From Isoetes taiwanensis (taxonomy: Eukaryota > Streptophyta > Lycopodiopsida > Isoetales > Isoetaceae): a DNA stretch of 64,000 nt. Positions 1 to 10,800 of this stretch are shown piece after piece. The stretch is taken from assembly GCA_021234155.1 (NCBI GenBank), contig JAJEKV010000050.1:9662085-9726084 (forward strand). The letters run 5' to 3'. The notes below the pieces were generated by a model that made no database searches, was not told where the DNA came from, and was given only the letters and a program-made list of their open reading frames with translations. The position numbers and the translations under genes are program-made. Position 1 is the stretch's first letter. The number at the start of each line of letters is the position of its first letter.

Positions 1-345
1 GGCTTGTAGGACAAAAGCACGTGAGGAGTAAAAATGTTTGGCAGCCACTGCAAAAATGAAGTCGTCCACATAGGGAATGCAGTTGATACCATGAACAAAA
101 AAGACTTGCCCTAAAATTGGAAACCCAAATAAGTCCAAGCTGATGGACGCATAGCCACATGGTGATAGTCAGAATGAAGATCTATGGTAAATAAGCCATC
201 ACCCCTTCTCAAAAACATTGGCAACTCGTTGATGGTTTCATACTTATTCTTACACTCTAAGAATTGGTTGACAAACAGAGGTCCAAGATCAAACGAAATT
301 TGTTACCTGCTTTGGGGATCACGCCCAGAGGAGGGCTAATGACAG
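1..345 (-). pseudogene. Decayed reverse transcriptase, DIRS-like (truncated by window edge)
   Basis: The minus strand reads as a reverse transcriptase running off the left edge. Visible in order are LGVIPKAGNKFRLILDL, then after a frameshift GDGLFTIDLHSDYHHVAMRP and TYLGFQF, then the catalytic box PYVDDF at about 58-75. The YHHV/TYLGF spacing resembles RTs of DIRS/Ngaro-type tyrosine-recombinase retrotransposons more than Ty3, where one expects SGYHQI and FDDIL, or Ty1. The block that normally precedes YVDD (an FGL..AP segment) is missing, and there is at least one frameshift and one stop, so the copy is dead. A CCHC gag-like frame lies upstream on the same strand. Family assignment is from motif memory only. 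Confidence 0.6.
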
Positions 346-1384
346 GGGTAGAAGGAGACTCAACGGCCGCACTAGCCTTAATCAAGTCCTACACAAAAGA
401 AGAGTGGTGAGCAGCAAGCTTGTAATTTGATTTCGACCAAGGTTGTGAAGGAGGGAAATTCAGCCAAGGGAGATTGTAGCCATTCTTTATCCTGCCAAAA
501 TGGGAAATGATCTCTCAAGCGACTGCTAAGGGCCTGGGTGGAGGCAATAGAATTAGCATCAACATCTGGACGCAAATAAAACATCACAACAAATGTTCAG
601 AACCAGTGGAAGTTAGTACCACAAGCACATAAAAATTTTAGAATGAATCTAATCACAGAAAATGATATGAAATGAAGATAATTTATGGGTATGCGAGATA
701 TGGAAAATCTGCAAGAGAAAGGAATAGAAGAAAATATAGTTGTATTAAAAAGTGGATAAGACAAATGTAGTGTGAATATGTGCAAAGTATGGTGCCAAGT
801 GATAGTAAGGGTATATGAAGGTGAAAGTTATGTATATAAAATAGAGTTGAAGTGATTGGAATTGAAAATAAAAGATTCGGTGCACGAACATGAGTAAATA
901 GTACGGATGTGAACAATGTATAAGTGGTCTATAATGATAGGAGAAGTGGTAGCATGAGGAAGAGAGGATAGCTAAGGGTGCGGATTTTGTTGCGATTTAA
1001 AATTAGAATGTGGAGTGGATAAGATGTGCGAAATATGAGGAGTGTTTATATGGTAGATAATGGGAAAAAGAATGTGTAGTGGATTAGATTGTAGTGAATG
1101 GATATTGAAAAGTGATACTGTGTTGAAAATGTAGAGTGAGAAGCAACCATATGGAAGATAAGTAGATAAACCAAAAACTTCGTCAGAGAGAACATGCGGA
1201 AGGTAACAAAAAGAAATATAGAAAATCAAAAGGTGAATGTGAGTAGAAAAATAAGCATGTGAAGTTTTAAATAAATTATGTCGTGTAATAAGAAGTTGGA
1301 AGTAAGATCAAAATACATAAAGAAATATATAAAAGATGATCCCAAATTTAAATACAACAAACAACATCTCAAACTGGAAAGGAA
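346..1384. other. AT-rich stretch with no recognisable gene
   Basis: This lies between the RT and gag remnants on the minus strand and is probably the decayed middle of the same retroelement. Only short frames full of stops are present. I see no protease, integrase or recombinase motif. Confidence 0.4.
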
Positions 1385-1695
1385 CTACATTCAAGATCTA
1401 TTATAGAAAACAGCATTAGGATGTGAAGGCTGCGGAAGGCGCAGCTGTTGAGGCGCAGGAGAAACCAATGATTTAGTACGGCACTTGCAGCCATATGCCC
1501 TGGTCTTTGGCAAATAAAACATAAGCCTGCCATACCAAAAGATCCTCTCTACCTACCCTGGCCAGAACCCCATTCAAGGGCTAGTTTGCATGCCTGGCGG
1601 AGCCTCTTATCATTGTCTGATGCCAAAGACCCAAGTTCAAAACATTCCGCTACTTTAGGCCCATCCATGTCCCTTATAATTATCAATTGCTTCCG
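1385..1695 (-). pseudogene. Gag-like fragment with CCHC zinc knuckle (3' part)
   Basis: The minus strand carries an open gag-like segment (RDMDGPKVAECFELGSL at about 1630-1685) followed by a zinc-knuckle start CFICQRPGH at about 1495-1521. The fourth ligand Cys is out of frame by one base; shifting frame gives a Cys at the expected distance, so the knuckle was damaged by an indel. The frame stops abruptly at 1695, exactly where the LTR element is inserted, and resumes beyond 4573 in the same reading frame. It belongs with the RT remnant at 1-345. Confidence 0.6.
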
Positions 1696-1700
1696 GTTAT

Positions 1701-2429
1701 TGTTAGCTTGGTCAACGCATCCAAGGCAAACTCAAGACCAAAGAACTAACGACAAGAACCAAAGCAAATTTCAAGGTATATGAGACAGGCTAAGCCTCAC
1801 TCTACTGGCATCATATATCACCATATAATCATCCCATCATAATTTCTTGCACCAATTCATATCCTAAACTTAACTTCATTTGAGATTAGAGAAATTGAGA
1901 TAACAGATGAGAGAATCACATAGTCATACTCAAAATATCATACTTCAACATGATATTATTCAACTTATCAAGTGATCAAGAAAGATACTCACAACTTCAA
2001 GAACCTTGCCCAGATGTCATCTTCCAAAATCGGGCCTCCTTTCTACACGAATTTTGACTATCTTATACAAAACTGCACTTGATCCTAGCCAGTAGATCTA
2101 GGCAAATCTCAACCTTAGATCCAAATTCTAACTTCCATAAGTTCACTAGATCTTGCCAACTCAACATCAAATCTAGGCCATCTAAACTCCTTGCAACTAC
2201 TATACTCTTCCACATAATCAGAATGTCAACCATTGAAAATATTTCTTAAGGACTTTAATGCTCCTTCAAGTCCATAGGTTCCACTTCATACATCATAAAT
2301 GCTTCCTCCACAATATCTGCACAATTTTTACATTTTTTTCACATTACACCCACATTGTTCTCAATTTATACACACATTTCATCAATTTAAGCACATCATG
2401 CAAAAATAGTCAAGATAAAACACACAACA
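1701..2429 (-). repeat. LTR, left copy (729 bp)
   Basis: Direct repeat partner of 3881-4568. It is about 41 bp longer than the partner, mainly because of a block near 2030-2080 that the other copy lacks. The many substitutions between the copies suggest an old insertion. Confidence 0.88.
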
Positions 2430-3880
2430 TTATTCCCTCCTAAGATTATTTATCATCCCGATGAATTCTTCAAAAATCTTTTCTTTGATCTTCATGTCTT
2501 CAACTTGGTCCACAACTTAACAAAATCCAATGTCAAAATGTCTTTAAGTCTTTAAAAGCATCTATAGAAGTCTTCAAAGGGAAAAAAAAATAAAAAATAA
2601 AAAATACTAAAAACTTCTAACATTACTTCATCTTCATCAATCATAAGGTGGCTAGTCCCATCCAAGTCAGTGGCACCCTTGCTCTACTGCTCGGTATGGC
2701 GCTCTATTCCCTTCTTATCACTTATATGTTTTCACCACTTTTTATATAGGTCATGGGATCTTGCTGCCTTTCTAGGTCAACACATCCATCATGCCATCCA
2801 TAATCACTTAAATAAAAAAATAAAACTTGTACAACTTCCTTTGATAGCTTGAATTCTTGAAAAAACTTGGAAATTAAATCCAATCAAATTGTAAAAGCAT
2901 ACGCACTAACCATATAATCTTGATCTTCATCATACAGTGTTTGACTTGAATAAGCTTCTTAGAGAATAGTCTTCTCTGAATTTGGTTGGCTTACGGATTC
3001 TTGCCCTAGTCCTTCCTTCCTGATGCCTCCATACATTCTGTGCTTCTGCCAAACCCGGTTGATCCAGCCTTTCGCCATCTGCAAAAAGCCGCCCGATTCT
3101 CATAAACCTGTTTGCCGCCCAGAAGCGTCTATTCAGGAAAAGGAAAAAATACTTAAACAGAAAGACCAGGGGTTGGTTATGCTAGATTTGGAACAGAGCA
3201 AGCAAGTTAAGATTCACAGTAGATTCAGAAAATTATTAGAGTCAGATTTGAAGCACAGATCTTAGACATGGGTTGGATATTCCATCAGATAAAGCATGGC
3301 AAAATATAAATGCAAGAGCACATAATGGCTGAAAATGAAATGACAGATTTAGCAGAAGATCAAGCAAAATTACTTTTTCTCTTAGTCTTGGCTCTTTGTT
3401 TGCAGGTATGGCAAGGACAAAGATAGATGAAGGCAAGGCAAGGCTGTAGATTTTCAGAAAAAGGTAAGCCAAATTCAAAGAGAAATCTAGAGGCTAGCTT
3501 TTGCTGGCTATTCTTACTCAAATCAGCAAGAATATGTGAATCTGTTTTACTTTTATTGCTTCCATTCTTATTCTGCTGGCCAGTCAAAAGAAGTATAGAA
3601 GCAAACAATTTCATACCTCTGCAATAGACTTTAGATTCACAGATTCCTCCTCTAAAATATGACCGCCTTGATTTGCTTTGACAACCTTCTGATATACACC
3701 ATTGATATACCAATATTCTTTGAACATATTATTCTCCACTTGCAATTGAAATGATATTTCGTAGATACACATTTCTCATAGATACACATTGCATCATGAC
3801 TTGATACAATCACCATCTTGATCTAAACATATAAGATTATGCCAGCAAAGTGTTGTTTTCTCGGAATGCCCCCCAAAACA
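2430..3880. other. Internal region of the LTR element
   Basis: No retroelement coding domain is visible here. Short frames exist on both strands (for example 3023-3265 plus and 3360-3713 minus), but none shows a recognisable motif. The sequence is probably structural or non-coding. Confidence 0.5.
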
Positions 3881-4568
3881 TGTTATCTTGGTCAATGCAT
3901 CCAAGGCAAACTCAAGACCAAAGAACTAACGATAAGAACCAAAGCAAATCTCAAGGTATATGAGACAGGCTAAGCCTCACTCTACTGGCATCAGATATCA
4001 CCGCATAATCATCTCATCATAATTTCTTGCACCAATTCATATCACAAACTTAACTTCATTTGAGATTACAGAAACTGAGATAACAGATGAGAGACTCACA
4101 TAGTCATACTCAAAATATCATACTTTAACATGATATTATTCACTGATCAAGAAAGATACTCACAACTTCAAGAACCTTGCCCAGATGTCTTCTTCCAAAC
4201 CGCACTTGATCCTAGCCATTAGATCTAGGCAAATCTCAACCTTAGATCCAAATTCTAACTTCCATAAGTTCACTAGATCTTGCCAACTAAACATAAAATC
4301 TAGGCCATCTAAACTCCTTGCAACTACCATACTCTTCCAGATTCATGACACATCATTAGAATGTCAACCATTGAAAATATTTCTTAAGGACTTTAATACT
4401 CCTTCAAGTCCATAGGTTCCACTTCAGTACATCATAAATGCTTCCTCCACAATATTTGCACAATTTTTACATTTTTTCCACATTACACCCACATTGTTCT
4501 CAATTTATGCACACATTTCATCAATTTAAGCACATCATGCAAAAATAGTCAAGATAAAACACACAACA
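3881..4568 (-). repeat. LTR, right copy (688 bp)
   Basis: Direct repeat partner of 1701-2429, starting TGTTATCTTGG and ending CACACAACA, followed at once by the target duplication GTTAT. Confidence 0.88.
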
Positions 4569-4573
4569 GTTAT

Positions 4574-4970
4574 CAATCAAAGTGTTACCTTTATAGATGA
4601 TCTGTTGCAAGGAAGGCGATAAGTGCTTCTCGATCCTCAGTTTGCTCTCAATATCTGCAAAGACATCCGAACTTCAATAAGGAAATCGAAATATCTTATG
4701 TTGCTTTCAAACTTGAGCGCTGGAGTTCTGGACTTCTTGCTTTTCCTCTCAATCTCTTGCTGCAAGGCGGTTATCTTCGCATCCAACTCACCCAAACGAT
4801 CATCCCTATTGGAGGCCAGCCGTTGTTCCATCCCTTTGGCCCAAGCTTTAGCACAGGACTGATCATCAAAGTCCACAAAAGCATCCTGCAGTAAATCAGA
4901 GGTCTCCTAGAGGGCGTTTACCTAGCCTAATAGCTTCGGCCTTGGACATACCTTTTGGCAATTTGGGCAT
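4574..4970 (-). pseudogene. Gag-like fragment (5' part)
   Basis: A candidate start ATG lies at 4970 (MPKLPKGMSKAEAIRLGKRP). After a frameshift comes an open segment with AKAWAKGMEQRLASN and a likely coiled coil (ELDAKITALQQEIERKSKK, about 4720-4800), then after another frameshift DVFADIESKLRIEKHL up to 4574. Deleting the LTR element and one GTTAT copy makes the reading frame run on into 1695-1385. It is therefore the 5' half of the same gag-like gene. Two frameshifts make it non-functional. No homologue is named because only the CCHC knuckle downstream is diagnostic. Confidence 0.55.
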
Positions 4971-5060
4971 TGTACAGATCACACAAAAGCTGAAAACCAG
5001 GTCTGCAGAGAATTCCGAACAAGCTGAACGGCCTGTACTCCTAAGATTACTGCTGGGCTA

Positions 5061-5152
5061 AGGCTGGGAAGTAGGTCTGGCTTACAAAAATCAGAGAATT
5101 TAAACAGGCTGGGAAGCAGGTATGCCTTACAAAAATAAGAGAATTTGAACAA
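5061..5152. repeat. Tandem duplication, 46-bp unit x2
   Basis: Two adjacent units starting GGCTGGGAAG(T/C)AGGT and ending in AGAGAATTT(A/G)AACA, differing at only a few positions. Confidence 0.8.
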
Positions 5153-5186
5153 CCTGATGGTCTGCACTCACAATGTTGCTGCTGGA

Positions 5187-6660
5187 TGTAACGGACCTAA
5201 GATTTTGAGGTACATTATGAAATTATTTTATTAAAGGATGCAAAGGAATAATAATTAAAATATCACGCATGCAGAGTTAATACGTCGTATATGTAGAGAT
5301 TATACGGACGGAATACTAATGGTTAAAAATAACTATAAGTACAGTGAGAGGCATTTGGAAGGAGATCGATTGTAGAGGGATTGCTGAAGGAGCGAGTTGT
5401 GTGCAGAGCTCTGGGAGCGTGTTGGAGCGCAGAAGAAGCAAGCGGGATTCCAGGTGGGGATCAAGCCGTACACCTGGGGTTTTTCTAGCGTAGCAAAATT
5501 GTGTGATGCAGTAGGATTGTTTGGAACTTAGCATGGATTTGGAGTTAAATTATAAGTGCGTGAACATGAATAAGTTTGCATGATTGTATATGGAAACATT
5601 TTATGATTGCATACTGAAAGCTTGCGTAAAGTATTGAAAGCTTGCATAAAGTATTGATAGCTTGCATAAAGTATCACAAACCTAGTGATTTCTAGGGAGC
5701 TAAGCACTGAAACCATGCCAGAAGTAATCGGAATAGCTCAGATTAGAACCTGAGGGATGGATTAAGATAATAGTATGGCAGAAATCAGTTAAGACTGTAA
5801 AAGTTTCTCTTGCATGCTGCCGTTTGCATAGCATGAACCTGACGAACTGTAATGATCGGAAATCATGCAAAGTTACGTGAAATGGATCGATTTGGGCCTC
5901 AAAGGGGCCGAAACGTGCAAAGAAGGCAGAATCAGGGGGTATCAGGCAAGGTCTGGCAGCAAATGATTTGCTTTTTGACAGGCAGGAAGTGATCCAGAGT
6001 GGCCCGATTTTGCATGTGATCGTCTTGATTTGTACTTAAACTTCCTTAGATGGCAAAATCGGAAGGTTTTATGGGCTCTTCATGTGGAATCGATGGCCTG
6101 GAGGCCAGATCCGGCAGTTGCTGGTCTGATTTCTATCAAGAAGAAAATCAGTTAGAATCATCTTCTTCGGCCACAAACAGTATGATTTGGCCTGGAAATC
6201 CCTGTAAAAGCCAGAATCGGCTGGACTCAAGAGGTTTTGGACTAGATCCGATGGCTTGGAGGCCGGATCCACGAGCTGTAGGCTGCTGTGAACTGTACGT
6301 TACGTTAGGTTAAAACAGAAAAAAAATTAATAGTTAGTTCAACATGGTGTTAATAAATGTTAAAAGAAAGATTAAATTCTTTACCTAAGTATGCAAGTAT
6401 CAATTTTCCGAGTTCCAAGCGTTAAGTAGATCCAACGGTAGAGATGATGGGATATCCAGTTACCGAGAGGTTACTGTAACGGGCCCATGGTAGACTGCTT
6501 GAGTATTTGAACCTTGAATGTGCCTGTGGGGCGTTCCCGAGACACCGGCATAAATGGGTAGAAGCGACTACTCATAAACGTCTAGACGGTTTTGCCCAGT
6601 TGGCTAAGGGCATGTCGGTTAGGAACGTCACACCGTACTGCAAAATCCTGAAGTTACTTA
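5187..6660. mobile_element. LTR-like sequence, incomplete
   Basis: The segment opens with TGTAACGGACCT, the same type of terminus as the solo LTR at 35590 (TGTAACGAGC). It contains no coding domain. Near-duplicate motifs occur at about 6090 and 6247 (GATGGC(C/T)TGGAGGCC), and a 20-bp unit (GAAAGCTTGC...) is repeated three times at 5626-5685. A further TGTAACGGGCCC lies at about 6473. I could not find a matching CGTTACA terminus with a target duplication, so the limits are uncertain. Confidence 0.35.
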
Positions 6661-7400
6661 CCTGTGAAAATCGTGACAAATAAGAGTCTGGTCTACATTC
6701 TTTTGCCTTTTTGTGTCTGCTCTAAAACTCAGAAGAAACCGACAGAGAAAGATTTCTTTTCTTGTGTCTACTTAAAGTTGGGAAAATCAGACCTCCATTG
6801 CTTGGATGGCATCTCAAGAGAACATCTGCACAAATCCGTTCTATTTATGATGCAGTCACATTCTTGAAGTCTGTACGTAAAATAAAACAGAAGTGAGTGA
6901 CCGCTGAACTAGATATAGCAGAAAGGCATCTGGGCAGTCCTTTGCTAGGGCCGAATTTAGCTGACAAGACAAAATTCCACAGTAGAGTAAGTCTTAGGGT
7001 TCCACGACAGCCCAACTCTGTGCCACAAAAAATCCGAAACCACCAACCAGCAGAAAATTCCAAAATGCCACAGGGGAAGGTCGGAATGCTAGAAAATGCA
7101 CTGGAAGCGAGGCCGGAACGGTGAAGCAAAATCAGGGCAAACCGATATGGGGCAATGCCGATTTGAAGCAAGAGAAACCTATTCTGGCAAAATCAAGATG
7201 GGCAAAAATAGACGAGATAGGCGAGAATGGCAAAGCAAGCAAGAAAACTCGAAGGAACACAAGGAAGAATGGATTTGGGGAGGTCTGACTGCTAAAACGG
7301 AAGGAAGTGCAGATGAAGGGTATAAAAGGACGTAGAAAACCGTAACTGTCAAAACTGACTCATGCAATAGTTTTGACAATTACATCAGCATTGTATCCCA
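6661..7400. other. Unclassified repeat-like region with TATA-like box
   Basis: There is no recognisable protein. A TATA-like GGTATAAAAGG lies at about 7319-7329 on the plus strand and could be an old LTR promoter. Just downstream is a 9-bp stem, TGTCAAAAC (7347-7355) with GTTTTGACA (7370-7378). Confidence 0.3.
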
Positions 7401-8548
7401 GTTTTTGGTATAGTGGAGATTTCTTTTTGGAACCAATTGTGGGCAGGATTAAAAAGAAGCTAGGGGCATACTCATCATGGCAGGGTCCAAATTGCTAATG
7501 CAGTAATTGGGAGTACACATGTATATTTCTCCTCAGCAATTATAGCAGATAGGGACTCATATGCCAAGATAGAAGCAGCCATCGGGAAGTTTATCCGGGG
7601 GGTACACATAAGGTAGCATGGGGATCCGATCAAATCAAAAAGGAGGGGGGATTAGGTTGCAAGGATCTTTTGTTCGTGCAATGTGCACTAGCAAAGAAAG
7701 ATGATCCGAGAGCTATCCACAACAAATCACCCTCACCATTCGTAAGCTGATCGATATTGATTCAAGCAGTCCCACCCGCTGGAAGACAAAGCCTTACACA
7801 CCAATTACGACTCGCCTTTTTTTTCAATTTACCCCGGTCCAAATACTTCAAATATCCTCGGATGTATGTTTGAGGCATGGAACTTGGCCTCACTATGCTA
7901 CAGACCTCCATGTATTGATGCAAGATCCAAGGAGGTAAATTTCTTCTGGCATCCTGGAATACTTGATAGTGATAATGAATGCCTTGCATGTAGACACCCT
8001 CGTAAATACATGCAATGGAATCGCATTGGGATCGCATGGATAGGAGATTTGAAAAAATGATACACAAGGGTGGAAATCTTGGACCGAGGTAGCTAAAATA
8101 ACCAAAGGATCTAATCTGACAGAAAATATACAAGATTGTGATGGATAAGGTCAAACAAAGGTGATGATCCGTCAAGAGTGACTGTCAATGGACAATGAAA
8201 GGAAAGAGTAATTATTCCATTAAAGAAATATACAGGGCCCTAATTACACATAGAGAATCAAGAGCACCCCAATAGGGGACTGTAATGAGGCAGATTTAGC
8301 TTACATGCGCAAAAAGGATGGAGGAATTATACCGCAAATAAAGTTAAAATCTTGATTTGGCTCATTCTCGCATCGGGATTAGTGACAAACCGGAGAAGAT
8401 CCAAATTTGATCCAAATATATCACAGAATGCCCACTCGGGATGTGTAGAAATAGAATACTCTAACCATGTCTTCCAATGCAGAACATAGCAGAATTTTTG
8501 GAATTGGACTACCCAGGTCAATAAAGGATCAATTGGGAGGATGGTCTT

Positions 8549-8851
8549 ATGGAGTTCTTGAACACAGATAACAGACTGCTGAATACCACAAGAGCACTGA
8601 GCTGTTGGGTTGTTTGGAAACACAGGAATAGAGTTGCCATGCAAGACAAAAACACTAACCTGATTTGGCTTAAACAAACCTTCCTATCTGAGCTAAATGA
8701 CACAGCAGTAGCACATAAATCCTTGAAGGGGAAAGGCTATGATACTGGATGGAATGCCTTTGGTAGATTCCGTGGATTTCATGACTTCTTTGCTTTCAAT
8801 CTAACCATGGGTGATGATATTTTACACAGATGCAATGAGGAGGTTGAATAG
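8549..8851 (+). pseudogene. LINE ORF2 C-terminal fragment
   Basis: A 100-codon open segment carrying WVVWKHRNRVAM, typical of the region after the RVT zinc finger in plant L1-like elements. It overlaps the next frame by a shift near 8811-8851. Confidence 0.65.
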
Positions 8852-9200
8852 GTATGGAGCTGCTGATAGAGGAATGGGAGTTGCTGATGACTCAGAGAAT
8901 GAAGACTCGAATTTGCAAGGGGTGGAGGAAGAAGAAATATTAATACAGCTCAAACAAGAGATGATACATGCTGCTGCACTCAAGAAGATCCTCAAAAGAC
9001 CAGAAGCATGGACACATAATAATCTGAGGCCTTTTTTCATGAATCTCTACCATAAGTGGCAACAAAAAAGGGAAGCCCACGTTCTTCTGCTGCTGGACTT
9101 CACCAATTACCCGGTTAAGAATCTTGACAGGCTGCTGAACATTTTGGGCAGGAATGCTGTTTTGGATTTAACCATACAAGATCTGATTGATGCACAGTAG
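8811..9200 (+). pseudogene. Open frame at LINE 3' end, family unknown
   Basis: A 129-codon frame lying between the LINE ORF2 fragment and the poly(A) tail. It has an acidic N-terminal part (ADDSENEDSNLQGVEEEE) followed by a likely helical region (QLKQEMIHAAALKKIL). The helical part aligns by eye with a frame at about 24826-24942 (ELKMRIIQAKALKKLL, then W, N, L, P, F and L at equivalent positions). It may be a tail domain of this LINE family or a captured host sequence. No function is assigned. Confidence 0.4.
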
Positions 9201-9477
9201 CAGGGAATTACCAATGACTCTGATCAGACCACTTTTGAAGATATAAGTACTGGATTGTGATTATCTTTTTGTTTATCTTCTGCTTATATTTTGTACACTT
9301 CTCCATCTATGGGGATAGTGAGTAGAATAGTATGATAGGTAGTATACTACTGATGGTATACACCAACTTATGTAAGTTTTAACTTATGAATACAACAACA
9401 CCTTACCTCCAAAAAAAAAAAAAAAAAAAAAAATATGATTTTTGGGTTGCCCCTAGGGGGGCAAACCCTCGTTTAGG

Positions 9478-9546
9478 CGGGTTTGTGGCATATCCTAGGT
9501 ATATGCTAGAATATGCCTAGGATATGCTGTGACTCCTCCAAACCCG
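9478..9546. repeat. Nested inverted repeat / hairpin
   Basis: Outer arms CGGGTTTG (9478-9485) and CAAACCCG (9539-9546) enclose inner arms GCATATCCTAGG (9488-9499) and CCTAGGATATGC (9516-9527). All arms are perfect. It lies directly after the LINE poly(A) tail. Confidence 0.8.
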
Positions 9547-9670
9547 TCATTCCTGGTAAACGCGGTAAAACTCGTGGTCACCTGCTTTAGGGTCGCTCGT
9601 GTGTGAAACCGCCTAACCGGAAAATAGACAGGGATGAAAAGTTCATATATTTTACAAGAGCAGACAGACT

Positions 9671-10069
9671 ATGGCTCTGTCTTTGGCTATGGAGACTAAG
9701 GAGGCAGACTATGCAGAGGCTAAGAAACTGCTTTTCATGACCCAAAGCACAGCTCACGAGTTTCTCTTTGTTTATGAAGTTTTTAAAGAAGATAATACAA
9801 TCAGTCATTCTGCACATAAACTCGCTAATAGCATATGCAGTCTCCAGAAAGAGTGCGATGAAGTTCAATCTCTGTTTCATGTAAGAATAACATCTTCATT
9901 ATGGTCAGATCATTCGATTTGCCAATTCTTATTTGAAATTTTTGTATTGATAGGGTTGCAACAACAGGTTACTAAGGCAGAGCATTCATCGGTTGAGAGA
10001 CTCCGAGGTAGATCAAGGCTGGATCCTCGCTATTCAACTGAGTTGCAAATCGTTTCTACCATCATTTAA
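9671..10069 (+). pseudogene. Unidentified gene-like exons
   Basis: An open segment (ECDEVQSLFH at its end) stops at a good donor site (CAT|GTAAGA, about 9881). A possible acceptor (GATAG|G, about 9953) leads into a second open segment with AEHSSVERLRGRSRLDPRYS. The GT..AG arrangement suggests real exons rather than a retrocopy. I do not recognise the family. It sits just upstream of the AP-3 delta fragment, but nothing shows that the two belonged to one gene. Confidence 0.35.
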
Positions 10070-10452
10070 AATTATTGGCTTTTCTTTTCAGGTTAGGTTA
10101 TTGTCTCATTTTTGTTTCAAGAAAAAGAAGCGGCTCTTTTGAATATCGGTTATAGCTCTATTCGGAACAGTGATCCTGGCAAACATGGAAAAGCAGACAA
10201 ACATGGAAAAGCTACTGTGGTTAATCTGGAGCAAGTACCTCCATTTGAATTTAGAGCCTTGAAAATTGCTATAGAAGCAACATGCACATATCTCAGTATT
10301 TTTTACTTTTGAGTTTTTCTTTCTCGAAGCAGGATGCATATAATGAATAATACGAGTGCCCACAGCCTCCAGAAAGAGCAGTGACATATGCACCTTAAAG
10401 GCAATAAATTCTATCTCGAATCCTCTTTTGTCACTGCTGCTCTATAGAAGTT

Positions 10453-10800
10453 GTGATTATGAGAACAGAATATCATCTGAAGTATCATCTAGCTTCAGTT
10501 TTGCTTCAGTTTTGTTGTGATGGGCTATATGGCAGAGGCAACAATGCATTCTATGAGTTAGTTACAGACTTTTCATGGTATGTGATGGTGCTAGCAGACA
10601 TCGCTAGAATTCCTCACGGTGAACATGCACACAAGGTGGAGAGTCAGTTTATAGATATTGGCTTGCGTGTCCCTTCTGTAAGAAAGGAACTTGTGAAGGT
10701 GGCAGAGATTTCTTGATTGATCCGGCATTATTAGGATGTCCGTACATTCATAGAATCCTCTCTGCTGCAGCTTGGGTAGCTGGTGAATTTGTGGAGCTAT
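10453..10800 (+). pseudogene. AP-3 complex subunit delta (delta-adaptin) fragment
   Basis: Delta-adaptin is the large subunit of the AP-3 coat that sorts cargo to vacuoles and lysosomes. The plus strand contains NAFYELVTDFSWYVMVLADI, then SQFIDIGLRVPSVRKELVKV, then after a one- or two-base frameshift near 10714 LIDPALLGCPYIHRILSAAAWVAGEF. This matches the conserved trunk segment of plant delta-adaptins (DFDWYV..., IGMRV, LIDPALLG, RILSAAAWVSGE). Only about 110 of roughly 900 residues are here, the start and end are missing and the frame is broken, so it is a relic. Sequence after 10800 no longer resembles delta-adaptin. Confidence 0.75.

Larger units (their letters stand above)
1701..4568 (-). 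mobile_element. Complete non-autonomous LTR retrotransposon (2.87 kb)
   Basis: Two direct repeats (1701-2429 and 3881-4568) both begin TGTTA and end ACAACA, with a TGTT/AACA terminal inverted repeat. The whole unit is flanked by the 5-bp target duplication GTTAT (1696-1700 and 4569-4573). The 1.45-kb internal region has no gag or pol frame. A purine-rich tract, AGGAGGGAATAA on the minus strand at 2430-2441, abuts the left repeat and suggests minus orientation. I could not recognise a standard primer-binding site at the other end. The size is between TRIM and LARD classes. It sits inside the gag-like frame of an older retroelement. Confidence 0.88.
7440..9433 (+). mobile_element. LINE, 5'-truncated and decayed, with poly(A) tail
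   Basis: The plus strand shows the C-terminal part of a LINE ORF2. A frame at about 7600-7690 contains the motif-like stretch KGGGLGCKDLF. A zinc-finger-like remnant (NHVFQC) is near 8463-8480, followed by CWVVWKHRNRVAMQDKN (about 8600-8650), the usual 'W.VWK.RN' block near the end of plant LINE ORF2. The element ends in an uninterrupted A-run at about 9410-9433. Frameshifts and stops are frequent. No clear target duplication was found because the 5' end is undefined. Confidence 0.75.

Noticed and set aside
7762-8175. 137-codon minus frame
   Set aside because: It lies antisense within the plus-strand LINE and has no recognisable motif. Taken as a shadow.
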